Below, one piece after another: positions 1-5,771 of a DNA stretch of 6,196 nt. The position numbers were made by a program, and so were the translations under genes. The notes under the pieces were generated by a model. The model was not told the DNA's origin. It did not search any database and saw only the letters and a program-made list of their open reading frames with translations. Origin of the DNA: DATEMK01 sp035275625 (GTDB lineage Bacteria > Bacteroidota > Bacteroidia > AKYH767-A > OLB10); contig DATEMK010000315.1 in the NCBI GenBank assembly GCA_035275625.1, forward strand, positions 1-6,196, read 5' to 3'. How positions within the stretch are numbered: position 1 is the stretch's first letter; each line of letters starts with the position of its first letter.

Positions 1-146
1 AAAGCCAGTCAGACTTTATTGAAAAATATGAGATCAAATATTTAATTGTTTCCGAAAATGCGTCTGTCAGCAAAGGAATTTCGAAGAAAATTGACAGAAT
101 AATTTCTGATTCAAAATCAAAGCAGAAATTTATTTTGCTGAAATAA
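1..146 (+). CDS. C-terminal fragment of an unidentified protein, possibly a membrane glycosyltransferase
   Basis: An open frame enters from the left edge (first full codon at base 3) and ends at TAA 144-146, giving 47 residues without a start. The fragment is charged and Lys/Ile-rich and contains IEKYEIKYLIVSENASV near its start; it ends KFILLK. This looks like a small alpha/beta element (predicted strand YLIV, helix, strand FILL). From memory, similar tails occur at the soluble C-terminus of multi-membrane-span GT39/PMT-like glycosyltransferases of Bacteroidota; this is a weak resemblance, not an identification. No membrane segment lies in the visible part. The gene converges on the T9SS protein at 160 with 13 bases between the stops. 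That the frame is real is supported by its protein-like composition and its clean end just before the neighbouring gene. Confidence 0.6.
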   Translation, partial: SQSDFIEKYEIKYLIVSENASVSKGISKKIDRIISDSKSKQKFILLK

Positions 147-159
147 GGAGGTATTTTTA

Positions 160-894
160 TTACTCATTTGTAATAATTATTTTTTTCACCACTTCTGTTT
201 TGCCTTCTTCTTTGATGGAAAGAAAATAAGCGCCCGGAGAAAGCCTTCCAACATCCAATGTTTTTTGAAGCGCTCCCGGTGCTATGTTTTCTTCCATCAC
301 TTTTTTGCCTGTTACATTGCACAATGAAATATTCACAGGATTTCGGAAAGGAAGATCACGGCTGATGTGAAGATAATGCTGTGCAGGATCAGGGTAGATA
401 CTGTAAGTTATATCTTCCTGCATTGAATATATTGATATAGTACCGGGGTTCAGGTTAATAGTAAATGTATTGTTGAAATAACATGAATCAATTAATAAAG
501 GTAATAGGTTGGATACCCAAAGCTGAAAAGTAACCGTATAATTCTGGGGAAGCGGCAAAGTCACATCATAATATATATTAACAGGCATAGTATTTCCCGG
601 ATTCCATGAGGAAGCAAAAACATTCCATCCTGCACTTCCGGCTGTCAATGTCATTCCCGGAGGTAAGGGATTTAACGGAACAATCTTCGCCAAAGGATAA
701 GCAAATCCCTGTGTCGGGTGATTATTGGTGATTTGAAATGTAATCATCGAATCACCAAAAGAAGCCGGGATAGCTGTGGTGAATATTGAATTATTATAAC
801 TCAACGGAATAGAATCACAGGCCGTCACCTGCGCCTGAATTTTCAGAGTGCAGCAAAATATGAACAGCAGTGAACTCAGTAATTGTTTTTTCAT
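160..894 (-). CDS. Secreted T9SS cargo protein with C-terminal sorting domain, function unknown
   Basis: The protein has 244 residues. Residues 1-21 form a signal peptide: a Lys-Lys start, a hydrophobic core LLSSLLFIF, and a probable signal peptidase I cut after QA at A21, leaving Gln22 as the new N-terminus. The Cys pair at 14-15 lies in the hydrophobic core without a lipobox, so a lipoprotein is unlikely. Residues about 25-155 are rich in beta-branched residues and Asn/Pro, with a probable Ig-like beta sandwich; I recognise no catalytic motif. Residues about 165-244 are a type A T9SS sorting domain: SIYPDPAQHYLHI, then NVTGKKVM, then LSPGAYFLSIKEEGK and a basic end VVKKIIITNE. The usual YPNPA box reads YPDPA here. 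The domain should direct export across the outer membrane through the Por/Spr machinery and then be removed. The ATG lies 2 bases after the stop of the upstream T9SS gene, so the two are probably co-transcribed and translationally coupled. Confidence 0.85.
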   Translation of the reverse strand: MKKQLLSSLLFIFCCTLKIQAQVTACDSIPLSYNNSIFTTAIPASFGDSMITFQITNNHPTQGFAYPLAKIVPLNPLPPGMTLTAGSAGWNVFASSWNPGNTMPVNIYYDVTLPLPQNYTVTFQLWVSNLLPLLIDSCYFNNTFTINLNPGTISIYSMQEDITYSIYPDPAQHYLHISRDLPFRNPVNISLCNVTGKKVMEENIAPGALQKTLDVGRLSPGAYFLSIKEEGKTEVVKKIIITNE

Positions 895-896
895 AT

Positions 897-2009
897 TTAC
901 TTTACAATTGATAATTTTTGATAATAATCTTTTCCGTCAATCACCGCATGAACCATGTATATACCTTGTGATAATCCAAGTGTATAGTTGTTGAAGACCT
1001 TTAAAACTTTTCCTCCGTCACTTATTTCATTCAATAATTCCTTCACCCTCTCCCCTGCACTATTATAAACAGCAATATTAATCTCAGCTTTGTTTTTTAA
1101 AGACATGCTTATCGTAAAATTACCTTTAGCAGGATTAGGATAAACATTGAAAAATTCTGACTGTACCCTGTTTTCAACTGCTCCCGTAGGCAGCACCCTT
1201 ATACTATCCTGGTAAACAATGCTTGTTACGGTTTCCACTCCGAATAAATCTGTTGTGTTTATCTGCAAAAGCGGAATACTTTTATTATTTCCGATCCATT
1301 TATATTCAGTCGTCAGCAGGCGGTCAAATCCGAAACCTGTACCTGTAGCAAGAAAATTTATTGAATCATGTGCGGCAATTGTTGACTTAATACGCAATAC
1401 ATCAAATGTCCCGTAAGGCGTTATAAGAGTTCCCCATCCGTCAGCAAGATTTACCCGGTGAAGGGTATAACCATAATAAAGAGTAGCCGGTAGTGTTAAA
1501 GAAAAATCAGCATCGCATGAATCGTTGTCATTATAATTAAGAGGAAAGTTATAGAGGATGTCAAAGTTGTTCATGGGAAGCGGTGTATCAAATCCGTTAA
1601 TATTGGCGCCATAACCAACACGCCTGTACTGTGAAGAGCTTTTGTAGAAAAAATCAAATACATCACTCACCTGTATCCCGGCAATTGGCGGAAAAGTAAA
1701 ATTACCGCGTGTTGCAACATTCGCTCTGTTAGGATTAAAAGCGACATCTGCAAAAACAAGCTGATACGTTGGCGCAGTCTGAGCAATAGTCAGAAAAGTG
1801 TCAATGTTCTGAGCAATCCATTGCAACTGTGAAAAATCCCATGTGTAATTTGATCCTGTTGGAACCGGATCAATCGCAGCGGTTACAAGGCCGTAACTCA
1901 CCCGGATGGTATCACCCGGGCTTGGCATGTCATTCTGGTCAATAGTAATCTGGGCTTTTACTGAAGATGATGCAATAACAAATAAAAGAATTGCGCAGGT
2001 TTTTTTCAT
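897..2009 (-). CDS. Secreted T9SS cargo protein with C-terminal sorting domain, function unknown
   Basis: From the chosen ATG at 2009 the protein has 370 residues. The frame stays open to an upstream ATG at 2039, but that start adds ten residues ahead of a perfect signal peptide and would overlap the promoter candidate, so the internal start is preferred. Residues 1-19 are the signal peptide (MKKTCAILLFVIASSSVKA), with cleavage probably exposing Gln20. The body, about 20-280, is beta-rich with many Asn, Asp and aromatic residues and includes DGWGTLITPYGTFDVLRIKS near 190-209. I have the impression that this GTF-type motif recurs in Bacteroidota surface proteins of unknown role. Residues about 286-370 are a type A sorting domain with the canonical NVYPNPAKGNFTI box, AVYNSAGERVKEL, SQGIYMV and a terminal YYQKLSIVK. 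The product should be exported by T9SS and either released or anchored through A-LPS. It is the first gene of a two-gene unit with the 244-residue cargo protein. Confidence 0.87.
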   Translation of the reverse strand: MKKTCAILLFVIASSSVKAQITIDQNDMPSPGDTIRVSYGLVTAAIDPVPTGSNYTWDFSQLQWIAQNIDTFLTIAQTAPTYQLVFADVAFNPNRANVATRGNFTFPPIAGIQVSDVFDFFYKSSSQYRRVGYGANINGFDTPLPMNNFDILYNFPLNYNDNDSCDADFSLTLPATLYYGYTLHRVNLADGWGTLITPYGTFDVLRIKSTIAAHDSINFLATGTGFGFDRLLTTEYKWIGNNKSIPLLQINTTDLFGVETVTSIVYQDSIRVLPTGAVENRVQSEFFNVYPNPAKGNFTISMSLKNKAEINIAVYNSAGERVKELLNEISDGGKVLKVFNNYTLGLSQGIYMVHAVIDGKDYYQKLSIVK

Positions 2010-2026
2010 AGCAGTTTTATTTAGTA

Positions 2027-2034
2027 CAAACTTA
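2027..2034 (-). promoter_or_regulatory. Candidate -7 promoter element for the T9SS gene pair
   Basis: The minus strand reads TAAGTTTG, an exact match to the Bacteroidota -7 consensus TAnnTTTG. It is followed 17 bases later by the ATG at 2009, implying a very short leader of roughly 10-12 bases. No TTG lies 19-21 bases upstream; the nearest TTG is only 13 bases away, so the -33 half is weak. The element falls inside the longer reading frame that starts at 2039, which argues for the 2009 start. Confidence 0.45.
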
Positions 2035-2074
2035 CACAAGAAATTTCAACCGTGGAAAATCGGGCAGGTTACCC

Positions 2075-2106
2075 TATTCCATTATTCCCTTATTCCATCA
2101 TTCCAT
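2075..2106. repeat. Tandem octamer repeat, four copies
   Basis: Four consecutive 8-bp units start at 2075, 2083, 2091 and 2099: TATTCCAT, TATTCCCT, TATTCCAT, CATTCCAT. The shared core is ATTCC. The array lies between the two divergent promoter candidates, about 40 bp beyond the T9SS -7 box and ending 21 bp before the helicase -7 box, where it abuts the expected -33 position. Confidence 0.8.
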
Positions 2107-2127
2107 TTCTGATAAAATAAAAAGCCC

Positions 2128-2135
2128 TATCTTTG
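2128..2135 (+). promoter_or_regulatory. Candidate -7 promoter element for the DEAD-box helicase
   Basis: TATCTTTG matches the Bacteroidota -7 consensus TAnnTTTG exactly. Nineteen bases upstream is TTT (2106-2108) where the -33 box should read TTG, a one-base deviation. Transcription would begin near 2141, giving an AT-rich leader of about 60 bases before the ATG at 2201, with no Shine-Dalgarno sequence, as is common in this phylum. Confidence 0.5.
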
Positions 2136-2161
2136 CACACATAATTTCATCCCTGGAATTC

Positions 2162-2176
2162 TTTTTGTAACAAAAA
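2162..2176. promoter_or_regulatory. AT-rich 15-bp palindrome in the helicase leader
   Basis: TTTTTGT, a central A, and ACAAAAA form a perfect inverted repeat with 7-bp arms. It lies 27-34 bases after the candidate -7 box and 24 bases before the helicase start codon. As DNA it has the form of a dimeric-repressor site. As RNA it cannot fold tightly because of the single-base centre. Its function is unproven, and AT richness alone could produce it. Confidence 0.3.
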
Positions 2177-2200
2177 TATTTTCAGAAAAATTCTTAATTC

Positions 2201-3442
2201 ATGCCATTCAAATCATTAAACATTATTGAACCTATCCTTAAATCTCTGCACGAAGAAGGATATACCATTCCGACACCCGTGCAGACACAGGCTATTCCTG
2301 TTGTGTTAAAAGGAAGCGATTTACTCGGTTGCGCCCAAACCGGAACAGGAAAAACGGCAGCCTTTGCCATTCCTATCCTGCAGCTCCTGAGCACAAATAA
2401 AACACACGATAAAAACAAAAAAATAAGAAGCCTTATCATTACTCCGACAAGAGAGCTTGCCATCCAGATTGGTGAAAGCTTTAAAAATTACGGCAGGCAT
2501 ACAGGGCTTTCATGTACGGTGATCTTTGGCGGTGTTAACCAGCACAGCCAGACAACCGCCTTGCAAAGAGGTGTGGATATATTGGTTGCAACACCGGGAA
2601 GATTACTTGATCTTATGAACCAGCGGTATGTTTCATTAAAAGACATTCAAATTTTTGTTTTGGATGAAGCCGATCGCATGCTTGATATGGGCTTTATACA
2701 TGATGTAAAAAAAATCCTCGCTGCGCTTCCGCATAAGCGGCAAACGCTTTTTTTCTCCGCAACCATGCCGCCTTCAATTATAAAACTTGCAGGCACTATT
2801 CTGCACAACCCTTTCAAGGTTGACATCACACCGGTTTCATCCACAGCAGACACCATTAAGCAATTCATTTATTTTGTTGATAAAGGAAATAAAAACGATT
2901 TGCTCGTGAGTCTTTTAAGAGACAAGAACATAAAAACGGCACTCGTATTTACGCGAACAAAACACGGAGCGGATAAGGTGGCAAGAGTGCTTGTAAAAAG
3001 CGGAATTAAGGCAGAAGCTATTCATGGCAACAAAGCACAAAATGCAAGACAACGCGCATTAGCCAATTTTAAAGCGCAGACCACCCGTGTTCTTGTTGCC
3101 ACGGACATTGCAGCGCGCGGTATTGATGTTGACGATCTGCAATTTGTAATCAATTTTGAAATACCAAACATTGCAGAAACCTATGTACACCGCATTGGCA
3201 GGACAGGAAGAGCGGGCGCAACCGGAACTGCATTTTCATTTTGCAATGCCGAAGAAAAAGAATGGCTGCGCGATATTGAGAAATTAATTTCGAAAAAAAT
3301 TCCGGTGATTGATAACCATCCTTACCCTTTAACGGATCATAATCCTGTGAAAGCGCCTGTAAAACAGCAAAGCAATCACAGGAGGCATAATAACAATAAC
3401 TATCACTCTAAATCAGGCAACGCAAAATCTTACAGGCGCTGA
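2201..3442 (+). CDS. RhlE-like DEAD-box ATP-dependent RNA helicase
   Basis: The protein has 413 residues and a complete superfamily 2 helicase core that unwinds short RNA duplexes using ATP in the cytoplasm, typically in ribosome assembly, RNA decay or cold adaptation. Motifs in order: Q motif with Phe3 and TPVQ (Gln28); motif I AQTGTGKT at 45-52; PTRELA at 82-87; TPGR at 131-134; DEAD at 155-158; SAT at 186-188; motif IV near LVFTRTKHG at 248-256; ATDIAARGIDV at 300-310; HRIGRTGR at 330-337. All key residues are present. The start MPFKSLNIIEPIL places the Q-motif Phe at residue 3, as in RhlE proteins, so the ATG at 2201 is secure. The tail from about 373 is low-complexity, basic and Asn/His-rich (HRRHNNNNYHSK), ending in YRR, and probably binds RNA without sequence specificity. 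It stands alone on its strand, divergent from the T9SS pair and convergent with the oxidoreductase. Bacteroidota often carry several paralogues, so I assign no symbol. Confidence 0.95.
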   Translation: MPFKSLNIIEPILKSLHEEGYTIPTPVQTQAIPVVLKGSDLLGCAQTGTGKTAAFAIPILQLLSTNKTHDKNKKIRSLIITPTRELAIQIGESFKNYGRHTGLSCTVIFGGVNQHSQTTALQRGVDILVATPGRLLDLMNQRYVSLKDIQIFVLDEADRMLDMGFIHDVKKILAALPHKRQTLFFSATMPPSIIKLAGTILHNPFKVDITPVSSTADTIKQFIYFVDKGNKNDLLVSLLRDKNIKTALVFTRTKHGADKVARVLVKSGIKAEAIHGNKAQNARQRALANFKAQTTRVLVATDIAARGIDVDDLQFVINFEIPNIAETYVHRIGRTGRAGATGTAFSFCNAEEKEWLRDIEKLISKKIPVIDNHPYPLTDHNPVKAPVKQQSNHRRHNNNNYHSKSGNAKSYRR

Positions 3443-3469
3443 TGGCAAATAAGTTTTTCTAAGCGCCTG
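3433..3469. other. Inverted repeat spanning the stop codons of two convergent genes
   Basis: CAGGCGCT (3433-3440) and AGCGCCTG (3462-3469) form a perfect 8-bp GC-rich stem with a 21-base loop. The helicase stop TGA (3440-3442) and the oxidoreductase stop (complement of 3459-3461) both lie at the stem-loop borders. A second pairing is possible: ATGGCA (3442-3447) with TGCCAT (3468-3473); it excludes the first. No T-tract follows the stem on either strand, so this is better read as a shared 3'-end stabilising or bidirectional stop structure than as a classic terminator. Confidence 0.5.
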
Positions 3470-4862
3470 CCATTTCAGCCTCTTTAGCTGCAGGTTTAAT
3501 ATTCTGATTTACCGAGAAAACATTATCCGGGTCGTATTTGCTTTTGATTTTAACAAGGCGGTCATAGTTCTTCCCGTAAGTTTCTTTGATGCGGTCAGTT
3601 CCTTCTTCCATTAAAAAATTGACATATGCTCCACCAGTTGAATAAGGATGCAGTGCATCATAATAATCCTTTGTCCATTTGGTAACAATATCTTTATTCT
3701 TCGGATCAGGATCAACACCGACAATTACTTCTGCCCATGTAACATCGCGGTGCGCCCAGGGAGTGTCAGTCGGGTTCACCCTTGAAGGTGCGCCATTGAT
3801 AGGATACAGGTGCATAGTAGAATGCATGGTGGGCATAGCTTTTCCATATTGGATATGCTTTGTGATGGCTTCGTCACTCAATTCTTTTACAAAATCCGCT
3901 CTCCAGTACCATTGGTAACCGGGAGGATAAACTGCATCAAACATTCCCTGTAAAGCAGGATGCGGAATGGGTCCCACAAAATCAAGAGCAGGCTTGCGGA
4001 ATGTACGGATGGGTTCTAAAGCTTTTTCTGCCTGGTCGGCCGGTCCGGTATAGCACCAAACAATGCCGCACATTTTTTTGTTATGAAGATGTTCAGGAAA
4101 AGGATCTCCGGGAGGAACGGTAAGAAATGCAAAAAAACCATTGATGTCATCCGGTGCATTGACAATAAATTCACGATACCATTTCATAATAACTTCCGAG
4201 TCGCTGATGTCCCAGAGCATAGGCCCTGCATAAAGCGTATGAACAGGATGCAGCCTGAAAACAAACGATGTGACAATTCCGAAATTTCCGCCTCCTCCGC
4301 GCACTGCCCAGAATAAATCTTTATTGTTTTTTTCATCAGCAGTTACAAAGCTTCCGTCTGCGAGAACCATATCAACGGAAAGCAAATTATCAATGGCCAA
4401 ACCGTACTTCCGTGTAAGATGTCCTAAGCCTCCTCCTAATGTAAGCCCTCCTACCCCGGTGGTGGAAATAATTCCGCTTGGTGTTGCCAGGCCGAAAGCA
4501 TGGGTTGCATGGTCCACATCGCCCCAGGTGCTCCCTCCCCCGACCCGCACCGTTTTTTCTCCGGGATTCACATGAGCATATTTTATTCCCGAAAGGTCAA
4601 TAACCAATCCGTCATTGCAAACACCAAACCCGCCACCGTTATGCCCGCCTCCCCTGACAGCAATGAGGAGTTTGTTTTCTCTTCCGAAATTAACAGCGGC
4701 AATTACATCAGCTGCATCCCGGCATCGCACGATCGCCAACGGGCGTTTGTCAATCATTCCATTATAAACTTTGCGGGCATTGTCATAGCCCTCATCATTA
4801 CGCTGAATGAGTTCACCGCGCAACGCGGCCTTCAAGCTGTCGAAATTAAATTGAGTTGTCAT
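3459..4862 (-). CDS. FAD-dependent oxidoreductase with BBE domain, mono-covalent flavin type
   Basis: From the ATG at 4862 the protein has 467 residues. The frame is open to 4925, but the extra 21 residues are unlike the family and start in intergenic sequence. Residues about 40-210 form the PCMH-type FAD-binding domain. RGGGHNGGG (70-78) contains His74, the expected 8-alpha histidyl-FAD attachment site. STTGVGGLTLGGGLGHLTRKYGL (133-154), ADG (168-170) and FWAVRGGGGNFG (184-195) complete the flavin site. The second attachment Cys of bicovalent members, expected about 60 residues after the His, is replaced by Ser/Thr (133-135), so the flavin should be held once, as in 6-hydroxy-D-nicotine oxidase. 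Residues about 413-457 are the BBE domain (YVNFL, YGKNYDRL, KYDPDNVFSVNQNI). It probably oxidises a small alcohol, amine or sugar and passes electrons to O2; the substrate is unknown. No signal peptide is present, so it is cytoplasmic. A poor -7 match (GAACTTTG, 4889-4896, minus strand) is the only promoter hint upstream. Confidence 0.92.
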   Translation of the reverse strand: MTTQFNFDSLKAALRGELIQRNDEGYDNARKVYNGMIDKRPLAIVRCRDAADVIAAVNFGRENKLLIAVRGGGHNGGGFGVCNDGLVIDLSGIKYAHVNPGEKTVRVGGGSTWGDVDHATHAFGLATPSGIISTTGVGGLTLGGGLGHLTRKYGLAIDNLLSVDMVLADGSFVTADEKNNKDLFWAVRGGGGNFGIVTSFVFRLHPVHTLYAGPMLWDISDSEVIMKWYREFIVNAPDDINGFFAFLTVPPGDPFPEHLHNKKMCGIVWCYTGPADQAEKALEPIRTFRKPALDFVGPIPHPALQGMFDAVYPPGYQWYWRADFVKELSDEAITKHIQYGKAMPTMHSTMHLYPINGAPSRVNPTDTPWAHRDVTWAEVIVGVDPDPKNKDIVTKWTKDYYDALHPYSTGGAYVNFLMEEGTDRIKETYGKNYDRLVKIKSKYDPDNVFSVNQNIKPAAKEAEMAGA

Positions 4863-4971
4863 GGTAATATGTTTTAAAATTAATTCCTCAAAGTTCTGTT
4901 GAAAAAATCCGCATGACAGTCCCATAAATATGGTACAAGAAATACACAGGCAAGTAAGGATGGAAACAATG

Positions 4972-4998
4972 AAAAATTATTTTCCCCTGGCGGGAAAA
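4972..4998 (-). terminator. Intrinsic terminator-like hairpin at the end of the response regulator gene
   Basis: On the minus strand TTTTCCC (4998-4992) and GGGAAAA (4986-4980) form a perfect 7-bp stem around the 5-base loop GCCAG, then TAA (the stop codon) and TTTTT (4976-4972). The stem therefore lies within the last codons of the regulator and the U-run begins directly after its stop. The stem has only three G-C pairs, so efficiency may be modest. It separates the regulator from the oxidoreductase downstream. Confidence 0.5.
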
Positions 4999-5612
4999 GC
5001 TTTTGCTGCGGCCTCGGTGGCAGAATGAACGTGCAGCTTTTCATAAATACGTTTAATGTGCGAACGCACTGTTTCGATGGTAATGCCCATTTTTTCAGCA
5101 ATCATTTTATAGCTGTGGCCGCTGACAAGCAACTGCAGCACTTCCTGCTCACGGGGAGCCAGCTTATTAATTTCCTCACTGCGTGAAGGCGCTTTCGGAA
5201 AAAGATCTAATACTTTTCTTGCTATCGAGGATGTCATGGGTGCACCACCTTCCATTACATCGCGTATGGCTTCCGGAATTTTTTCATGTGGCGTCTTTTT
5301 TAAAAGATAACCTGAAGCCCCCGCACAGATAGCATCGAAAACAGAATCATTGTCTTCAAAAACAGTGAGCATAATGACATATATATGGGGATATTTTTTT
5401 TTAATGATGCGTAATCCCTCAAGACCGTTAGTCCCTGCCATTTCAATATCCATAAGCACTACTTCAGGACGCAGTGTTTCCATGTGCAGCGAAACCTGGT
5501 TGCAGTTTTCAAAAGCGCCTTTTAAATTTAGCTGCGGTGACGCGTTTATTAAGTCTGCAATGCTGTTTCTTAAAAAAACATTGTCTTCGTATATTATAAC
5601 ATCGGTGGTCAT
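4977..5612 (-). CDS. NarL/FixJ-type response regulator (REC + LuxR-type HTH)
   Basis: The protein has 211 residues, the usual length for this family. Residues about 4-120 are the receiver domain: acidic pair Glu9-Asp10, phospho-acceptor Asp55 in VVLMDIEM, switch Thr83 in VIMLT, and Lys105 in GYLLKK. All conserved catalytic positions are present; the proline usual after DIxM is Ala59. Residues about 149-207 are the LuxR/GerE helix-turn-helix (LAPREQEVLQLLVSGHSYKMIAEKM as two halves, with recognition helix TIETVRSHIKRIYEKL), which binds DNA as a dimer after phosphorylation. The ATG at 5612 gives the standard MTTDVIIYEDN start. The gene lies downstream of the histidine kinase fragment in the same direction, so the two are a probable cognate pair. 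The 167-base gap between them holds its own promoter candidate and a composite repeat, so its expression may be partly independent. No Shine-Dalgarno sequence is seen. Its target genes cannot be inferred from the window. Confidence 0.95.
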   Translation of the reverse strand: MTTDVIIYEDNVFLRNSIADLINASPQLNLKGAFENCNQVSLHMETLRPEVVLMDIEMAGTNGLEGLRIIKKKYPHIYVIMLTVFEDNDSVFDAICAGASGYLLKKTPHEKIPEAIRDVMEGGAPMTSSIARKVLDLFPKAPSRSEEINKLAPREQEVLQLLVSGHSYKMIAEKMGITIETVRSHIKRIYEKLHVHSATEAAAKAFPARGK

Positions 5613-5617
5613 TGACT

Positions 5618-5728
5618 GTTTAAAGTTTAAGGTTTAATAAGCCACTAATTTCACTAATTACACTAATTAAAATATTCGTGTTAATTGGTGTAATTCGTGG
5701 CATTGGTTTAAGGTTTAAGGTTTAATAA
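5618..5728. repeat. Composite repeat: 23-bp direct repeats flanking an inverted repeat
   Basis: The outer units at 5618-5640 and 5706-5728 are identical at 22 of 23 bases (A5624 against G5712). Each is three heptamers, GTTTAAR-GTTTAAG-GTTTAAT, plus AA. Between them are an inverted repeat (5641-5701) and ATTG. The whole element lies just upstream of the response regulator ATG and downstream of its promoter candidate, so it would be transcribed as most of the leader. No coding frame of note crosses it. Confidence 0.8.
5641..5701. repeat. Imperfect inverted repeat built of 9-bp subunits
   Basis: The ends GCCAC (5641-5645) and GTGGC (5697-5701) are perfect complements. The left arm has CACTAATT three times at an exact 9-bp spacing (5643, 5652, 5661). 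The right arm, read on the minus strand from 5699, has CACGAATT, CACCAATT and CACGAATA at spacings of 9 and 10. The arms therefore pair with a regular mismatch at the fourth base of each unit plus one bulge. I recall similar GCCAC...CACNAATTA sequences as dispersed intergenic repeats in Bacteroidota genomes, which would make this a family member; that is memory, not a search. Confidence 0.75.
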
Positions 5729-5740
5729 TAATTAAAGTTT

Positions 5741-5771
5741 CAAAAGTATAGTCAGATGAAGGCATCTGCAA
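5741..5771 (-). promoter_or_regulatory. Bacteroidota-type promoter for the response regulator
   Basis: On the minus strand TTG (5771-5769) is followed after exactly 20 bases by TACTTTTG (5748-5741), matching the phylum consensus TTG-N19-21-TAnnTTTG in both halves. Transcription would start near 5735, giving a leader of about 120 bases that contains the composite repeat. The promoter begins 9 bases after the kinase stop codon. It is the best promoter match in the window. Confidence 0.6.

Noticed and set aside
145..152. AAGGAGGT, a perfect Shine-Dalgarno match just after the first stop codon
   Set aside because: No ATG or GTG follows at a useful distance. The nearest TTG is followed at once by TAA, and Bacteroidota rarely use this signal. 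It is probably chance.
2010..2039. Ten-residue N-terminal extension of the 370-residue T9SS protein
   Set aside because: It would precede an already complete signal peptide and overlap the TAAGTTTG promoter candidate, so the ATG at 2009 is preferred.
4083..4877. Several plus-strand frames of 77-125 residues opposite the oxidoreductase
   Set aside because: They are antisense shadows of a well-conserved gene, overlap one another, and have no promoter or protein-like pattern.
4863..4925. 21-residue N-terminal extension of the FAD oxidoreductase
   Set aside because: The extension is not signal-like, not family-like, and covers the expected promoter region. The ATG at 4862 gives a normal family N-terminus.
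4922..4933. CCATA-AA-TATGG inverted repeat upstream of the oxidoreductase
   Set aside because: The 5-bp AT-rich arms are within chance expectation, and no convincing promoter is nearby to give them meaning.
4880..5101. Minus-strand open frame of 73 residues overlapping the end of the response regulator
   Set aside because: It uses another frame of the helix-turn-helix coding sequence and runs through the terminator-like hairpin. The product resembles nothing and the frame is a shadow.
5641..5701. Possible CRISPR-like or IS terminal repeat reading of the 9-bp periodic element
   Set aside because: The unit is far too short for CRISPR, there are no spacers or cas genes, and no transposase is encoded. 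It is better described as an intergenic inverted repeat.
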